DNA of 64,000 bases. It comes from Hepsetus odoe (taxonomy: Eukaryota; Chordata; Actinopteri; Characiformes; Hepsetidae). Position 1 is the stretch's first letter. Each line of letters starts with the position of its first letter. Positions 37,261 through 49,338 of the stretch are shown in pieces. The stretch covers positions 12,876,721 to 12,940,720 of the forward strand of contig CM029369.1 of the NCBI GenBank assembly GCA_017165825.1, read 5' to 3'. The notes beneath the pieces are model-generated. The model had not been told where the DNA came from. It did not search any database and worked only from the letters and a program-made list of their open reading frames with translations. Position numbers and translations under genes: made by a program.

Positions 37261-38004
37261 ATCATTTGCATCATTTGGTGTACGCATAATTTGTCAAAGG
37301 TTTTGTTCAGGTTACGATCAGGAGTATTGATTATTAACAGTGGCATGACAACAAATGCATAAAGGTACACATAGCCCAAATTAATTAAGAGTACTGTTAT
37401 GTGATCATCTAATATATAGAAATATACACTTTCTTAACTCGTGAGAATTTCAAAAAGTTTCTAAGGCAATTTTCTCCATCGTTCAAAATGTATTTACTGA
37501 GCATGAATCAAGCCGATAAAGGCTTCTTTCCATTCCAATATCTTCTCTCACTCACATACCAATGATTGTGACACTCATTGCAAAACTTAAGACAAAGGCT
37601 TGACATTATTGTTTGTTTTTTTTGCCAAGACATGATTCTTGAAATGCTACAGGTCAAAACTCTCAACAGAAATGCATAACTGCACACTCCTCTTCACAAA
37701 CCTCAAACATTCATGTCAAAACCATTATTATATTATATTACCATAATCTTACACTTAAACAAAACTTGGCATTCAAACATCACACAAAATCCATAAAACA
37801 CAAAACATTACAGCGGAAACATGTTCCTACAAAACCCCCTCTTCAGATGATGAACACAATATACACAGTCCATAAATAAATCAGTAGAAATTGGTATAAA
37901 AAAGTGAATGTACAGTAAAAACTGCAACTGATAAAAAACTAAGTTCAAAACAACTTCCAAATAAGACATGTGATTTACCCATGTAACATATGTCTTATAC
38001 CTAT
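37261..38004. other. Intergenic, nothing recognised
   Basis: AT-rich DNA between fam237a and the RTE copy at 38005. Confidence 0.5.
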
Positions 38005-39135
38005 CTATCGGCTGCTCCCATTTAGGGGTCACCACAGCAGATCATTCGTTTCCATTTCTTCCTGTCCTCTGCATTTTCTGAATTCAAGCTGACCACCTGC
38101 ATGTCCTCTCTCACCATATCCATAAACCTTCCCTGGCAGTTTCATCCTCAGCATCCTCACTATAATCCTTGTCTGTCCTCTGTACAAGTCCAAACCAATG
38201 CAATCTTGCTTCTCTAACTTTGTCTCCAAAATATCTAACCTGAGCTGTCCCTCTGATATACTCGCTCCCAATCCATCTTCATCACTCCCAACCAATACCT
38301 TAGCATCTATAATTCTGCCATCTCCAGCTCCACCTCCTGTCTTTTTGTCAGCACCACTGTCTCCAACCATTACATCATAGCTGGTCTCACAACTGTCCTG
38401 TAAACCTTCCCTTTCACTCTCGTTGGTACCCGTTTGTCACAGATCACTCCTTCCAATCTTCTCCACCCATTCCAACCTGCCTGCCAGCCTCATTCCAATC
38501 TCACCTCTCTTCCACACTTGCTGTTACTCTGAACGGTTGATTTAAACTCCTTTAAAACCTTTGTTAAATCTACTCCCTGCAACCACTCCACTTTCCTCCC
38601 TTTTGTTCACACTCATGTATTCTGTCTTTGTCTTACTCACTTTCATTCCTCTGTTCTCTAGATCAGATCTCCATCTCTGCAGGTTCTCCTCAAGCAGCTC
38701 CCTACTTTCGCTACAGCTCACAATATCATCAGCATCGTCCACGAGGGCTCCTGTCTAACCCCCTCCGTCAACCTGTCCGTTACAATGGCAAACAAGAATG
38801 GGCTCAGTGCTGATCCTTGATGTAATTCAACCTCTACATTAAATGCAGCCCTCACCCCTACTACAGACCTTACCACTATCACACTGCCCAAATACTTATT
38901 CTGTACAACTCTGCCACACCTGACTTCCTCACGCAAACCCATAACTCCTCTCCAGGTACTCTGTCATATGCTTTCTCCAAGTCCACAATGGCACAATGCA
39001 ACTCCTTCTGACCTTCTCTGTACTTCTACCTCTGCAAACTGCTGCTCACGAATCCTTACCTCTTTTCTTAACCTAGTTTCCACTACTTTTTCCCATAACT
39101 TCATGATGAGGCTGATAAATTTGATCCCCCCTGAA
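38005..39135 (-). mobile_element. RTE-clade LINE, 5'-truncated, copy D
   Basis: Minus-strand element with its 3' end at cggctgctcccatttaggg (38008). It runs through the C-terminal coding part to the RT region near 39135. Here the active-site region reads DADDIVSCSES (frame 38742-38542), so the aspartate pair survives, unlike copies A and B. Internal shifts remain. The truncation point lies about 50 bp upstream of the GC-richer start of casp10. Confidence 0.85.
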
Positions 39136-39593
39136 GCTTTGTGAATTAGAAGACATTAAAAATTTTAGGAGTGTCTTTTTTCGGTCTTGCACTTTGTAGA
39201 CGGTCCCTGGGCGCTCGGCAGACACTCGGTGTTGTTCGTTCAGCATCGTTTTGATGACAACTACTTTGTGGCCTGATGTTTGACTGGAGGTTGTAACTTT
39301 ACTATGTTTGAAAAGAGTAATTGTTTATGTTTGAAATGGTTTCGTTAATGACATGTTGATCCGGAAACAGAATCTTTACTTTAATTTTCAGTTTTACTTT
39401 CGTTTTAGGAAGGCGGTAAAAAGCAGGACTCGGGAGAGACTGGCTTGAATAAACTCACAGCCTTTTTATATTTGATCTCCAGCTGGCGCTGATTCACAGC
39501 CACCGAGACGAGCTGCTTATCAAGCTGACTGAATATGAACAAGTTCAAGAAGTGACTCGTTTTGAACTGAAGTTGAAAAAGCTGCCCGTCGAC

Positions 39594-41289
39594 ATGGAAG
39601 AGAAGGTGAGCAGGTGTCGGTCACATACCGGCTAAAACGAATGAGGGGGACATCGAGTTGAAGGACACTGGGGGACACTGGGGGACAAGGAAGCTAATAG
39701 TGTTACTTCTGACAAATTCCGGCTCTGCTGTAGTACTTCTTACATAGTTTATTGATGAAAGTCGAGGCCTTGAAGCCATTAGTTTCCTGGTGTGGAAAGT
39801 TGTGAAAGTGTTTTATGCTTTTGAAGGTTTTTAAACTGTTCTACATTCAGACCTGCTTTTTGTCTGTGACCTAAATACCCAGCTTTCCCTTTTGGCCTAG
39901 TTGTCCGAGACGTCCTTCCCTCAATGGTTTCTGTGGTGAGGCTAGAAAGGAGTATTAGACATTTTCACATCTGTCCTAAAGAGATGACACATACACTGTC
40001 TGATGGCTGAAGCGTAGTTTTAGGCTAGTTTTTTCATTGTGGCCTAAAAATACACTTTTAAAAATGAGTTCATGTTGGGGAGGTACATACCTCAGATCTT
40101 CTAAGGTAAAATAGAATAGAAGACAGATTGGATCAATGATCATTTGGATTGTTATATAAGAGTAGCTTTCGCAAAATCCATTTTGTTACACCACTAAAAA
40201 TCTGGCTTTTTTAGTGAAAGCTAAATATCAAATCTGGCAATGTTTTGAAATCTCCTGGGTAACATAAAGTAACATGTTTAACCATGTCATGAAGTCTGTT
40301 TCAGTGGAAAGTGTACAAACGATGACTACCCTTGAAAAAAATGGGACAGTAAATAATGCATTGAAGACAATTGGGTCTGAGGTCAAAAGATGAGTGATGA
40401 TGATTTCCTGAGATGTTTATCTAGATATGTTAAATTACAAAGAACAGAGCACCCAGTTTTGCAGCTGAGCTTAACTATAAGAACCTGAGAGGCTGAGAGA
40501 TGTTAAACAGGTCTGTAAGCTGACTAATAATAGCTTTTTATATCTACTCGCAGTTTAAGCTTTGGATTTCACCTGGGAAGACTGCATGTTTTTAAGAAAG
40601 GAAAAACAAAAATGGAGACAGTCTGTGAGTGAGAAGAAGGAAACCACTAGTGAACAGTCAGTGACATCATGAGAAACCTCAAAAGAGCAGGGCTGGAAGT
40701 TTCACAACCACTGCACTGAAGAGTCTGAGAGCAGAAATATAGAGGACATTCATGCCATTTTTTAAATACATTTTTTTAAATATTTTTTTTTCTTGAGCTA
40801 TAAAATGTGGAAATGTGTAAACTGAGCATGTTGGTCACTGTTTTGGTGCTGGTAGTTTTCTGGTGTGGATGTAGAAACCCACAACAGGAATCATCTTATC
40901 ATCTGCCCTTTGTAATTTCAGCAGCTGCAGTTCCAGGAGCTGCTGCTGAAGGTGCAGGAGTCCCTCAGCCAAACTGAGGTACTGGAGCTGGTCTTCCTTT
41001 GCACTGAGCTTCTTAGTAAAGACCTTACCGAAGTGGTAACAGCCAGAGATTTGTTCTCACTGCTGCAGAAGGAAGACCTGCTATCCTCAGATGACACTTC
41101 TCTGCTTGTGGAGCTGCTCACAGTCATCAAACACTTCAGCCTGATTCAAAAACTGAGCTTGTCTCAAGAGTTTAGGATTAGTCGCATCTCCCCTTACAGG
41201 TCACTTGTGGTTGTATTCTGCATATTACTGTTGTTTCATTAATACTACATTATGAATACAACATTTACATCTGAAAATGAATTATTTGT

Positions 41290-41327
<38 letters not shown>

Positions 41328-44300
41328 GCATAATTAACTAACACTGAAAATCAAAAAAGTATTCTATCAGAAATGATGTATAAGTTACCTGTCACAGGAT
41401 ACCTGACCACTTCATCATGGACAAACTCTTATCATCCAAAATGACTGGGAATAAAATAATTACATTAAATAAATTGAATGTAATAATTATTTTATTTTTC
41501 CAAATTGTAGAGAAAATATTTAGAAAATGTTTCATTAGATCAGCAAAAAGATATGCTTCTTTAGCTTGCAGTTTTATTAAATGCCATAGATCTAAAAAAT
41601 GAAAATGAAAATTAGTTCAATCTGATAAAATCCACTTCTTGTCTGCCTTGCAGAAAGCTGTTGTTTGAGTTGGCAGAGAACATCACAGAGGATGATCTAA
41701 AAAATATCAAGTTCTTATTGCGAAATGCTGTACCAGGCAATACACTGGGCAGCGACAAGGTGGGTGTTGCCTGTGTTCACATATAACCTGCAGTCCCACA
41801 ACTGTGCTGTTTTCAGCATCATTCCTGTAAGAGCATACATTTTATTTAGAATGTTTTAATTTATTAATATAAATATTTTTATATAGATTGATTTAAGTTA
41901 TAACATATTTCTTTATGTTATATACAGACACTGCTGCAGTTATTTCTTTATTTGGAAAAAGCATGTCTTCTGGATGTTCATAATCTTGACATAATAGAAA
42001 GAATTATTGTATACATCCATCCCCGTTTACAAACAACAATTAACCAGTTTAAAGCAACAAGTGGTGAGTAAAACTACTGTCCCAATACAGTCCCTTTCTA
42101 AAACACTGGAACAGCAAGGCCATGTACTGAAGACATTTGAACTGGAAATCATAATGAGAGATGAGGGATCCATTTTCAGCTATAATTCTCTCGTATGTAT
42201 AGTTAGATATGTTTTTAAGGTGAGCTAAAGTATGGGGGCATAAAGTTTTAAAGTAAATTCAAGTAAATAATACTTAATGTTTGGTTGCATATCCCTTGTT
42301 TGCAAACATTCATGCCTGTATCCCTATGACTTTCAAATTGATGGCTCCTTTTTTTGGTTATGTTTTTCCAGGCTTTTTCCAGGCAGTATCAGAATTCTAA
42401 GTTCTAAACAAAAAAATGTACATAATTTAAACAATTTAAACATATACATATGTTTTTAAAGAGGCATGAATAAAAAAAGGTTACTAATGATGTTTATAGT
42501 TTTAGAACCCAAAAGAGGAGTGAAGATACATTGTCCGATATTGGAATATTGTGGGTGGGCACCAGTGTTATTGCAATGACTTGACGTGCAGTGATTCTCA
42601 AACTCATACTCAAACTCATTCTCATATTTTTGCTCGCTTGGAAAACTCTTTTGGAAACTGGATCTCAACTCAGATGTCTCATGTCCATAGCAAAAAAGGA
42701 ATTGACCTTGCTGCTCCAATGCTTTTGGAGATCTTAGCTGATTGCTCACAGGAAATTAGCACTCTATGGCAACTCTTTGGTTTCCATGTGACAGAATACA
42801 TTTTAATATAATACATGTGTAATAAGTTTAACAATATTAATTCAACATTACTATTTTAGGTTAGAGGACCAGAAAGGACCTTTCACCGTAGTTGCCCCAT
42901 AGTCTTTTTAAAGCTTGCGTACTCAGAGCTGAGGAACTAAAGCTGGTTGTGATTTCTAGGTGCCGGAAACCCTGCTCAGGAGACAAAGGGGAAGACTGAA
43001 AATGGTTCTCAGGATTTATTGGTAAGCATCACATCAGTTTACATATCACACATTTCTACATTCTGATTGGTTGCCAGCAATTTTTCTCATAGCTCATTAT
43101 CATGAAGTTAACCATCTTTATTTTGAAGCACTAGCTGCCCAAAACATACAGTGCCTCAATGTTGGCTTCCATAGAAACTGAATGACTTCTGGTTGCTTTG
43201 ACACTTTCGATGCTCACAGTGTGAATGCACAGTTAGACTAAACTGCAGCTCCATTGGTGAATCATTACTAGAAAAGTACCAACAGTATCTCCATGTGTGT
43301 ACCTTACCTCATTTAACTGTGCAATGTTTTAATCCCATCAGCCTAAACCTATACCTCAGGATAGGAACACATCTTATGTAAAACGCACACGTGGTACAGG
43401 TATGTTCCTGCTTTTCATATAAAGTATGTTAAAGTTTAAGATTACATTAAGATGTTGGGTAATGAGATATGATTGAATGTAGAAATAGAAATTTATAGGA
43501 AGAAAACAGGAATCTGGAAAAATGTCCAACAATTAAAAAATGAGGATTGTAAAGGCTAAGTTGGAGCTAAGTTGAGCTGATGATACCTTGAATACAAATT
43601 CATCTATCTGTGTGTATTTCACATAATGGCTTTCAGGTGACAACGTGGAAGGACAGATGTCTTCCTTGAATCTCACTGAAAGCTCCAGTCAAAGGTCCAG
43701 CCAAGGTAACAGTGCATCCACAAAACTCTTCATCTTAATACATACTCTCCTACAATGTTCATTTAGCTAATGACTGCTGACTTTTATATCTTTTCAACCT
43801 TTAGTGCAATTTAGCCAAGGGGCGTTGACCTCAACTGCTGAAGAGAACCACCAGAGAGGTTCTCGCCCAGAAGAATATAAAACAATGGTAATATGCTTGG
43901 ATAAATGCATACATTTTTGGATACATCTTTTAAGTGTAGTTTATTGCTGGGTCTGACAGCTTGTTCTTTGCATTGTAGAAACTGGAGGCGTATGCTATGA
44001 GTGGAGACTGGAGAGGACACTGCCTAATCATCAACAACCAGTATTTCTCAGAGAGCAGTAAATTACCAGACAGAAAGGGAACAGACAAAGATGAAAGTAA
44101 GCACTATTGCAATCTGAATTCAAATGGACCTGTCAAATGCTTATAGGGCTTGCTATGTTCCATTATATAAATATATAGTTTAGTTTACTTTAGTTTATAT
44201 ATATATATAATAGAACTAAAGTTATTTTGGTGATTTGTAGTGGGCTAATTCTCTATGCCTGTGTGTGTGTGTGTGTGTGTGTGTGTGCACAGAGAGATTA

Positions 44301-46458
44301 GTGGATGTGTTCCAATGGCTTGGATTTAAGACAAAGGTGCTGCATGATTGTAGTAAGGCAGGTATGCTGGAGGCCTTGGAGAATCTTCGCAGCTGCGACC
44401 ACACACAGGCTGACTGTGTGGTGTGCTGTGTTTTGAGTCATGGCTGTGAGGGTGGTGTGAATGGAGTGAACGGAGAGCAGGTGATGCTGAGGGAATTAAT
44501 GGAACCACTAAAAGGCCATTGCTGCCCCTCCCTCAGTGAGAAGCCCAAACTCTTCTTTATCCAGGCTTGCCAGGGTCAACAAGTACAACAGGTTGCGTTC
44601 CTGAGAACAGATGGCCTTGACAACAGCATGGAGACAGGCATTGTCTGTGATGCTGAAGTGCCCAGAGAATCAATTCCCTCAGGAGCTGACTTTTTGATGG
44701 CTTTGGCTACAGTGTCAAACTTTGTCTCATACAGAGATTCAGCAAATGGATCCTGGTTCATACAGTCACTGTGTGAGAACCTGGAAGAGCTGGTGCCAAG
44801 GTAAGCACACACAGATTAATGCATCCGAGTCATAAATAAAAATATCTTGCTACCATACAAATTTAATTTTCGGTCAAAGCCCAACAACCAAATGAAGAAC
44901 ACAACACCTGGTGAAAGAGTATAAAAATAATTTGCAAAAGTATTTTTCATCAAACAAATACACCAAACTGAAACAGTTTTTTCTCAAGTTTTGAAAATGT
45001 ACTGATCTCAGAATTGTACTCATTTAAGAATTGATTATTGTTTAAGGTTTTTGTAATGAAGAACTGATAAAAAGAGAAAGGAAATTATTTCTTCTTTTTC
45101 TTTCGGCTGCTCATGTTGCATTTATATTTATGGCATTTAGCAGACGTTCTTATCCAGAGCGACTTCCAAGTCCTAATTACAGGGACAGTACCCCTGGAGC
45201 AACTTGGGGTTAAGGGTTAAGGGTCTTGCTCAGGGACCCAGTGGTGGTAGTGCTAGAGGCAGGATTCAAACCTGGAACCACTTGAGTAATAGGTCCATAG
45301 GCAAGTACTCTACGACTAGACCACCACCACCCGGGGTCTGCATGTCCATAAACCTCCTTTTTGGCCTTCATCTTTTCCTCTTTCCTGGCAGCAGTCTCCA
45401 AAATGTCCAACCTGTTGAGCTGTCCCTCAAAAATACTAATTTCTAATCCTGTCCATCCTGTCATACCCAACATAAATCTTTAAATCTGAAACCTTCAGCT
45501 CTGCTTTTTGTCATTGCCTTTCACTCTTGCTGGTACCCATTTGTCACAGACCACTCCTGCTACTCTTCTCCATCCATTCCAACCTGTCTGCATGCTCTTA
45601 TTGACTCCTCATTACTCTGAACTGTATTTAAATTCCTCCAGCTTTGTCACCTCTACTCCCTGCATTCTAACCACTCCACTTTCCTCTCTTTCATTCACAC
45701 TCATGTATTATGTCTTTTTCCTATCATAGTCCAAGGGAACTCCTGTCTATCTTTGTCCAATCAGTCTGTCCATTACCATTGCAAACAAGAATGGGCTCAG
45801 TGCTGATCCTTGATATAATCCAACCTTTACATTAAATACATCCCTCACCCCTACTGCAGACTCACCATTGCTCACCACTGTCATACTGCTCTCATAAATA
45901 TCCTATACTACTCTGACATACATCTCTGCCAGATCTGACTTCCTCATACAAAACCACAACTCCTTTCTAGGCAACCATATGCTTTCTCTAAAAGTCCACA
46001 AAGATACAATGCAACTACTTCTGACCTTCTCTATACTTTTCTATCAACACCCATACAGCAAACAGAGAAAATCATCACCTTTTTTCTTAGTCCTTCAGAC
46101 TGACCCTCCTTTATAAGATGGTTAAGAAGCTGAATTATTATATCTGTATGTCATAGACCTGGTATTTTTAGATGATGCTGCAAACTGCATGTTTGAAGAA
46201 AAATTGCACAGTAAGTAAGAGACTACTTTATGAACACTTGTTTTATACTTGCCCCTTCATATTTCCTGTGTCTATAGGGGTATTGATCTGCTGTCTATCC
46301 TTACTCAAGTAAACAACGATGTGAGCAAGAAAACCGACAGAAGCGGAAAAAAGAAGCAAATCCCACAGCCAGAATTCACGCTGAGAAAGAGAGTTGTGTT
46401 CCCTAATCCAGCCACACCTCCACCCTCAAAACGGCATTTAACTGGAAGTAATAACTGA
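39594..46458 (+). CDS. casp10: casp10-like initiator caspase
   Basis: Eleven coding exons: 39594-39605, 40922-41199, 41654-41759, 41928-42063, 42960-43021, 43342-43399, 43637-43705, 43805-43887, 43979-44096, 44293-44800, 46278-46458. They join in frame to 536 residues. Order: DED1 (QELLLKVQESL to LIQKLSLS), DED2 (KLLFELAENITEDDLKNIKF to LQTTINQFKA), a Ser/Gln-rich linker over four small exons, then the caspase domain. Catalytic His is in CVLSHGCEG and Cys in IQACQG. The S1 arginines are in DRKGTD and VSYRDS, so the enzyme looks active. It would be recruited by FADD through its DEDs and start extrinsic apoptosis. VFQWLGF, GSWFIQSLC, LVPR, LSILTQVNNDVS and the C-terminal VVFPNP favour CASP10 over CASP8. 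CFLAR is excluded by the intact QACQG. Confidence 0.88.
41291..41327. repeat. ATT trinucleotide repeat
   Basis: (ATT)n of 12 units in a casp10 intron, between the two DED-encoding exons. Confidence 0.9.
44262..44287. repeat. TG microsatellite at casp10 acceptor
   Basis: (TG)n directly upstream of the acceptor gcacag of exon 44293-44800. There is almost no ordinary pyrimidine tract. Confidence 0.85.
45117..45338 (-). mobile_element. SINE type A
   Basis: Minus-strand, nearly full length, from atggcatttagcagacgttc to ctagaccaccaccaccc. A 7-bp gttaagg duplication lies in its core. It abuts the RTE fragment that follows. Last intron of casp10. Confidence 0.85.
45339..46125 (-). mobile_element. 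RTE-clade LINE fragment, copy E
   Basis: Minus-strand RTE sequence (tgtccaacctgttgagctgt, actcatgtattatgtc, aagaatgggctcagtgctga) in the last casp10 intron, with internal deletions relative to copy D. Confidence 0.8.
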
Positions 46459-46673
46459 GCCTTGCACACTTTGCACAAATATTCCAACATGAAATGTTTA
46501 CTCATCAACAATACCTTTCCAGTTCAGTGGGTTTGTAAAAATTCTATGTTAATTTTAAATATATCTGATTATGAATATACAAAAACATCTACTGAAAATC
46601 TATTGAAATCAAGGCATTTTATATGCATATTTTGTATAAAGTTAACATTGAAACAAAACCTAATATCTCAAAA

Positions 46674-46679
46674 AATAAA
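46674..46679 (+). promoter_or_regulatory. casp10 polyadenylation signal candidate
   Basis: AATAAA 216 bp after the casp10 stop. Confidence 0.5.
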
Positions 46680-47485
46680 CTTTTATGGAGAAGGAAATAA
46701 ATTCATAAATGTCAGTTAAACGCGATTTTGATCATTTCTATAGGTATTTTCTTCAGGAAGTATTTTAAGAGAATAAGAGATATAAGATGTTGGTATAAGA
46801 GAAACTGACATTTTCAAAAAACAAAAAGGAAAAACTATAAAATTAATAAGGTTTTGTGAACATTTATTCTTCTGTACTGTAGGACACTGAAATTAAATCC
46901 AAATTTGAAATTGAACATAACACTGAAATTAAATTTCCAAACCTTTTTGAAGATTCATACAAATCAGTCTGTTATTTAATTTGGAATGCTTTATAATAAT
47001 CCACAAAATTCAAGTTTTTTGAATAATTATATGAACTATCGGTCCTTGAAGGTTACTCTGTAATTAATGCTCAATGTGCAATTCACCAAAACAGCCATAA
47101 ACTGCATTTTCAGAGAAGGTGTTTCAAATGTTAGCATATTTTAACATGATACTCAGACTCGGATCTGTTTTTTAAAGGGCTTTACCTATGCTGCTGCCAG
47201 CATTTTGCTTGGAACAGAGTCTTCTGCTTCAATGTTTTATAAAGTGATGATACTGTGATTACTTAAAAAGTAAATGTGTAGTTGATGGTCACGTCTTTCT
47301 TTTTCATCTAATTTTTCAAAACTTATCAAGCACTGCAAATGTGTTTACATTATCCTATTCAAATTAAAATCATTATTTGTGTTTTAATCTCTTCCACAAG
47401 TGAATTTTATCAAGAAAATCTCAAGTACACAGCCAGATAAGTGATGTGTATCAAACTAAAAATTGAATGATGAATATCGTTAGTG
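46680..47485. other. Intergenic, nothing recognised
   Basis: AT-rich DNA downstream of casp10. Confidence 0.5.
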
Positions 47486-47900
47486 CACAGACATTGTGAT
47501 ATGTATGAAAAAGAGGAATTGTGTGAGAGCTAGATGAAGTGATGGTAGAGTGTATCCAGTGGAGATAGTGGTGCTTGGTATGGACTTTAATGAGTATGTT
47601 GGTAAAGGGGGAATAGAGGTGATGAGGAGGTGAAAGGTAGGTAAGGTATCGCGCGGTATGCTTGAAATGGCTGAAGTGAACACAAATTTAAAGAAGAGGG
47701 AGGAGTACAAGGTGCAATAAGAGTGGAGGAAGATGCACACAGCTGGATTATAGCCTTTGCAGGAGGGTCAGTCTGAAGGAGATAGGAGACTTTAACGTAG
47801 TGACAGAGGACAGTGTAGCTAAACAGCACAGGATGGTAATTGGACAAATGATATTAGAGGTCAAGAAGAAGAGGAGTGTAAGGTTAAAGCCAGTGATCAA
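47486..47900 (+). mobile_element. RTE-clade LINE endonuclease-region fragment, copy F1
   Basis: Plus-strand RTE text such as gaaatggctgaagtgaacac and gtggaggaagatgcacacag, corresponding to the C-terminal half of the endonuclease domain. It is followed at once by the opposite-strand copy F2, which contains the same region. Confidence 0.7.
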
Positions 47901-47909
47901 ATGGTCAAA

Positions 47910-48765
47910 TTTCCTGCTATGACTGATCAATTTTATCCCTCTATAGTTACTACAGCTCTGTGCATCACCCTTATTCTTGAAAATCAGTACCAGTACACAT
48001 CTTCTCCACTGACTCCTGCAAAGGATATAATCCACCTGTGTGCATCTTCTTCCACTCTTATACATCACCCTGTGCTCCTCCCTCTCCTTAAAATAAGTAT
48101 TTACTGCAGCCATTTCCATCCTCTAAGCAAAATCTACAACCATCTCACCTTCTGCATTCCTGTTCTTGACACCATACCTACCCATCATGTCCTCATGACC
48201 TCTGTTACCTTCATGAACGTGTCCATTACAGTCCACATCAATCATCACTCTCTCACCTTTGGGTACACTATATCACCTCCTAACTCTCTACAGAATTCTT
48301 CTTTCTCCTTGATCTCACAACCAACTTGTGGGGCATAAACAACTAACGAAAACATTTATTATTTTACCTTCAGTTCCTAATATCAATCTCATCACCATGA
48401 TCATGACACTCATAGTAAAACAATTTAAACCCCCCTCCAATACTTCTAGCCTTACTACACTTTCATCTTGTCTCTTGCACACACAAAATATCAACCTTTC
48501 TTTTCTCTATCAAATCAGCTATCTCTCTGCCTTTACTAGTCATGCTGCCAAAATTCAAAGTTCCTACACTCACTTCCACTCTTCCACACTTCCCCATCCT
48601 GCCCCTGGACATGCTTTCCCCCTTTTCTTCTTCTCCTTTGGCCAACAGCAGCCCAATTTCCACCTGCATCCTATTGGCTAACAGTATTGGTGGCAGTTGC
48701 TGGTAACATTTGGAAACGTGGTTCATCATATTGATTTGGCAAAAGTTTTACACTAGTCCTTTCTC
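47910..48765 (-). mobile_element. RTE-clade LINE fragment with endonuclease start, copy F2
   Basis: Minus-strand copy with the start of the endonuclease. Frame 48729-48463 contains VGTLNFGSMTSKGREIADLI and KVDILCVQETR, the opening of an APE-type endonuclease. Later frames (48119-47748) have MEMAAVNTYFKEREEHRVMY, YKSGRRCTQVDYIL and YRGIKLISH, reaching the RT. The region between is broken. Confidence 0.8.
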
Positions 48766-48770
48766 ACACA

Positions 48771-48826
48771 CACACACACACACATACACAGCATGCATTT
48801 AATTACAAATTCCCTGCAGTATATAA

Positions 48827-48881
<55 letters not shown>

Positions 48882-48985
48882 TGTCATGGTAATTGTCATG
48901 GTGTCATGGTAATTTACGTCTGTAAGAGTAAATACTATGAGTTCAGNTATAAATTTATATACTTGTAAAATATATATATAAACAG
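48771..48985. repeat. CA and AT microsatellites with one undetermined base
   Basis: (CA)n at about 48770-48783 and (AT)n at 48832-48878. tgtcatggtaattg is repeated at about 48884-48912, and a second short (TA)n lies at 48970-48980. Base 48947 is N. Confidence 0.85.
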
Positions 48986-49028
48986 CACGGCATCCTGTCG
49001 GTCATGTCTAGTGTGACGCAATTTCATT

Positions 49029-49216
49029 GTGTTGGAAATCTGCTCTATGATGTCACAAACGCCCACTGTTTCCAAGGGGACCGAACACCTGAAGAATGTA
49101 AATAAACATTACGGACTCTTTAACCCCAGGCGACCTGTGATCAAAGAGAAACTGATCGGTTTCCTGCGTATGAGGCGGGAAGAAAGGTTGAATTTACGAA
49201 GAGCATTAGTCAGACC
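49029..49216 (+). CDS. Candidate alternative first exon of prkra
   Basis: An open frame from ATG 49029 (second ATG at 49047) with 62 codons ends at a strong donor (cc|gtaagt, 49217). It encodes a basic segment with NVNKHYGLFNPRRPVIKEKL and RREERLNLRRALVR. I recognise no family. Its end phase (two bases of a codon) matches the start of prkra exon 49787-49959, so splicing would give an N-terminally extended prkra product. It lies only 123 bp upstream of the normal first exon, in DNA where GC content rises. It may instead be a 5' UTR exon or chance; transcript data decide. Confidence 0.3.
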
Positions 49217-49338
49217 GTAAGTCAGTTAAATTTTGCCTTCTCTAATTGGACAACGTTACAAACTTGACCCCGCCTCCGGCCGGCAGAGTTCCTTGTTTTG
49301 GGTGCTGTGAGAGGTCTCCCGGGCACATCTGTTCAATA

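Noticed and set aside
39594..46458. Identification as casp8 or cflar
   Set aside because: cflar lacks the catalytic cysteine, which is present here (QACQG). VFQWLGF, LVPR and LSILTQVNNDVS follow CASP10 more closely than CASP8. Some doubt remains without a tree.
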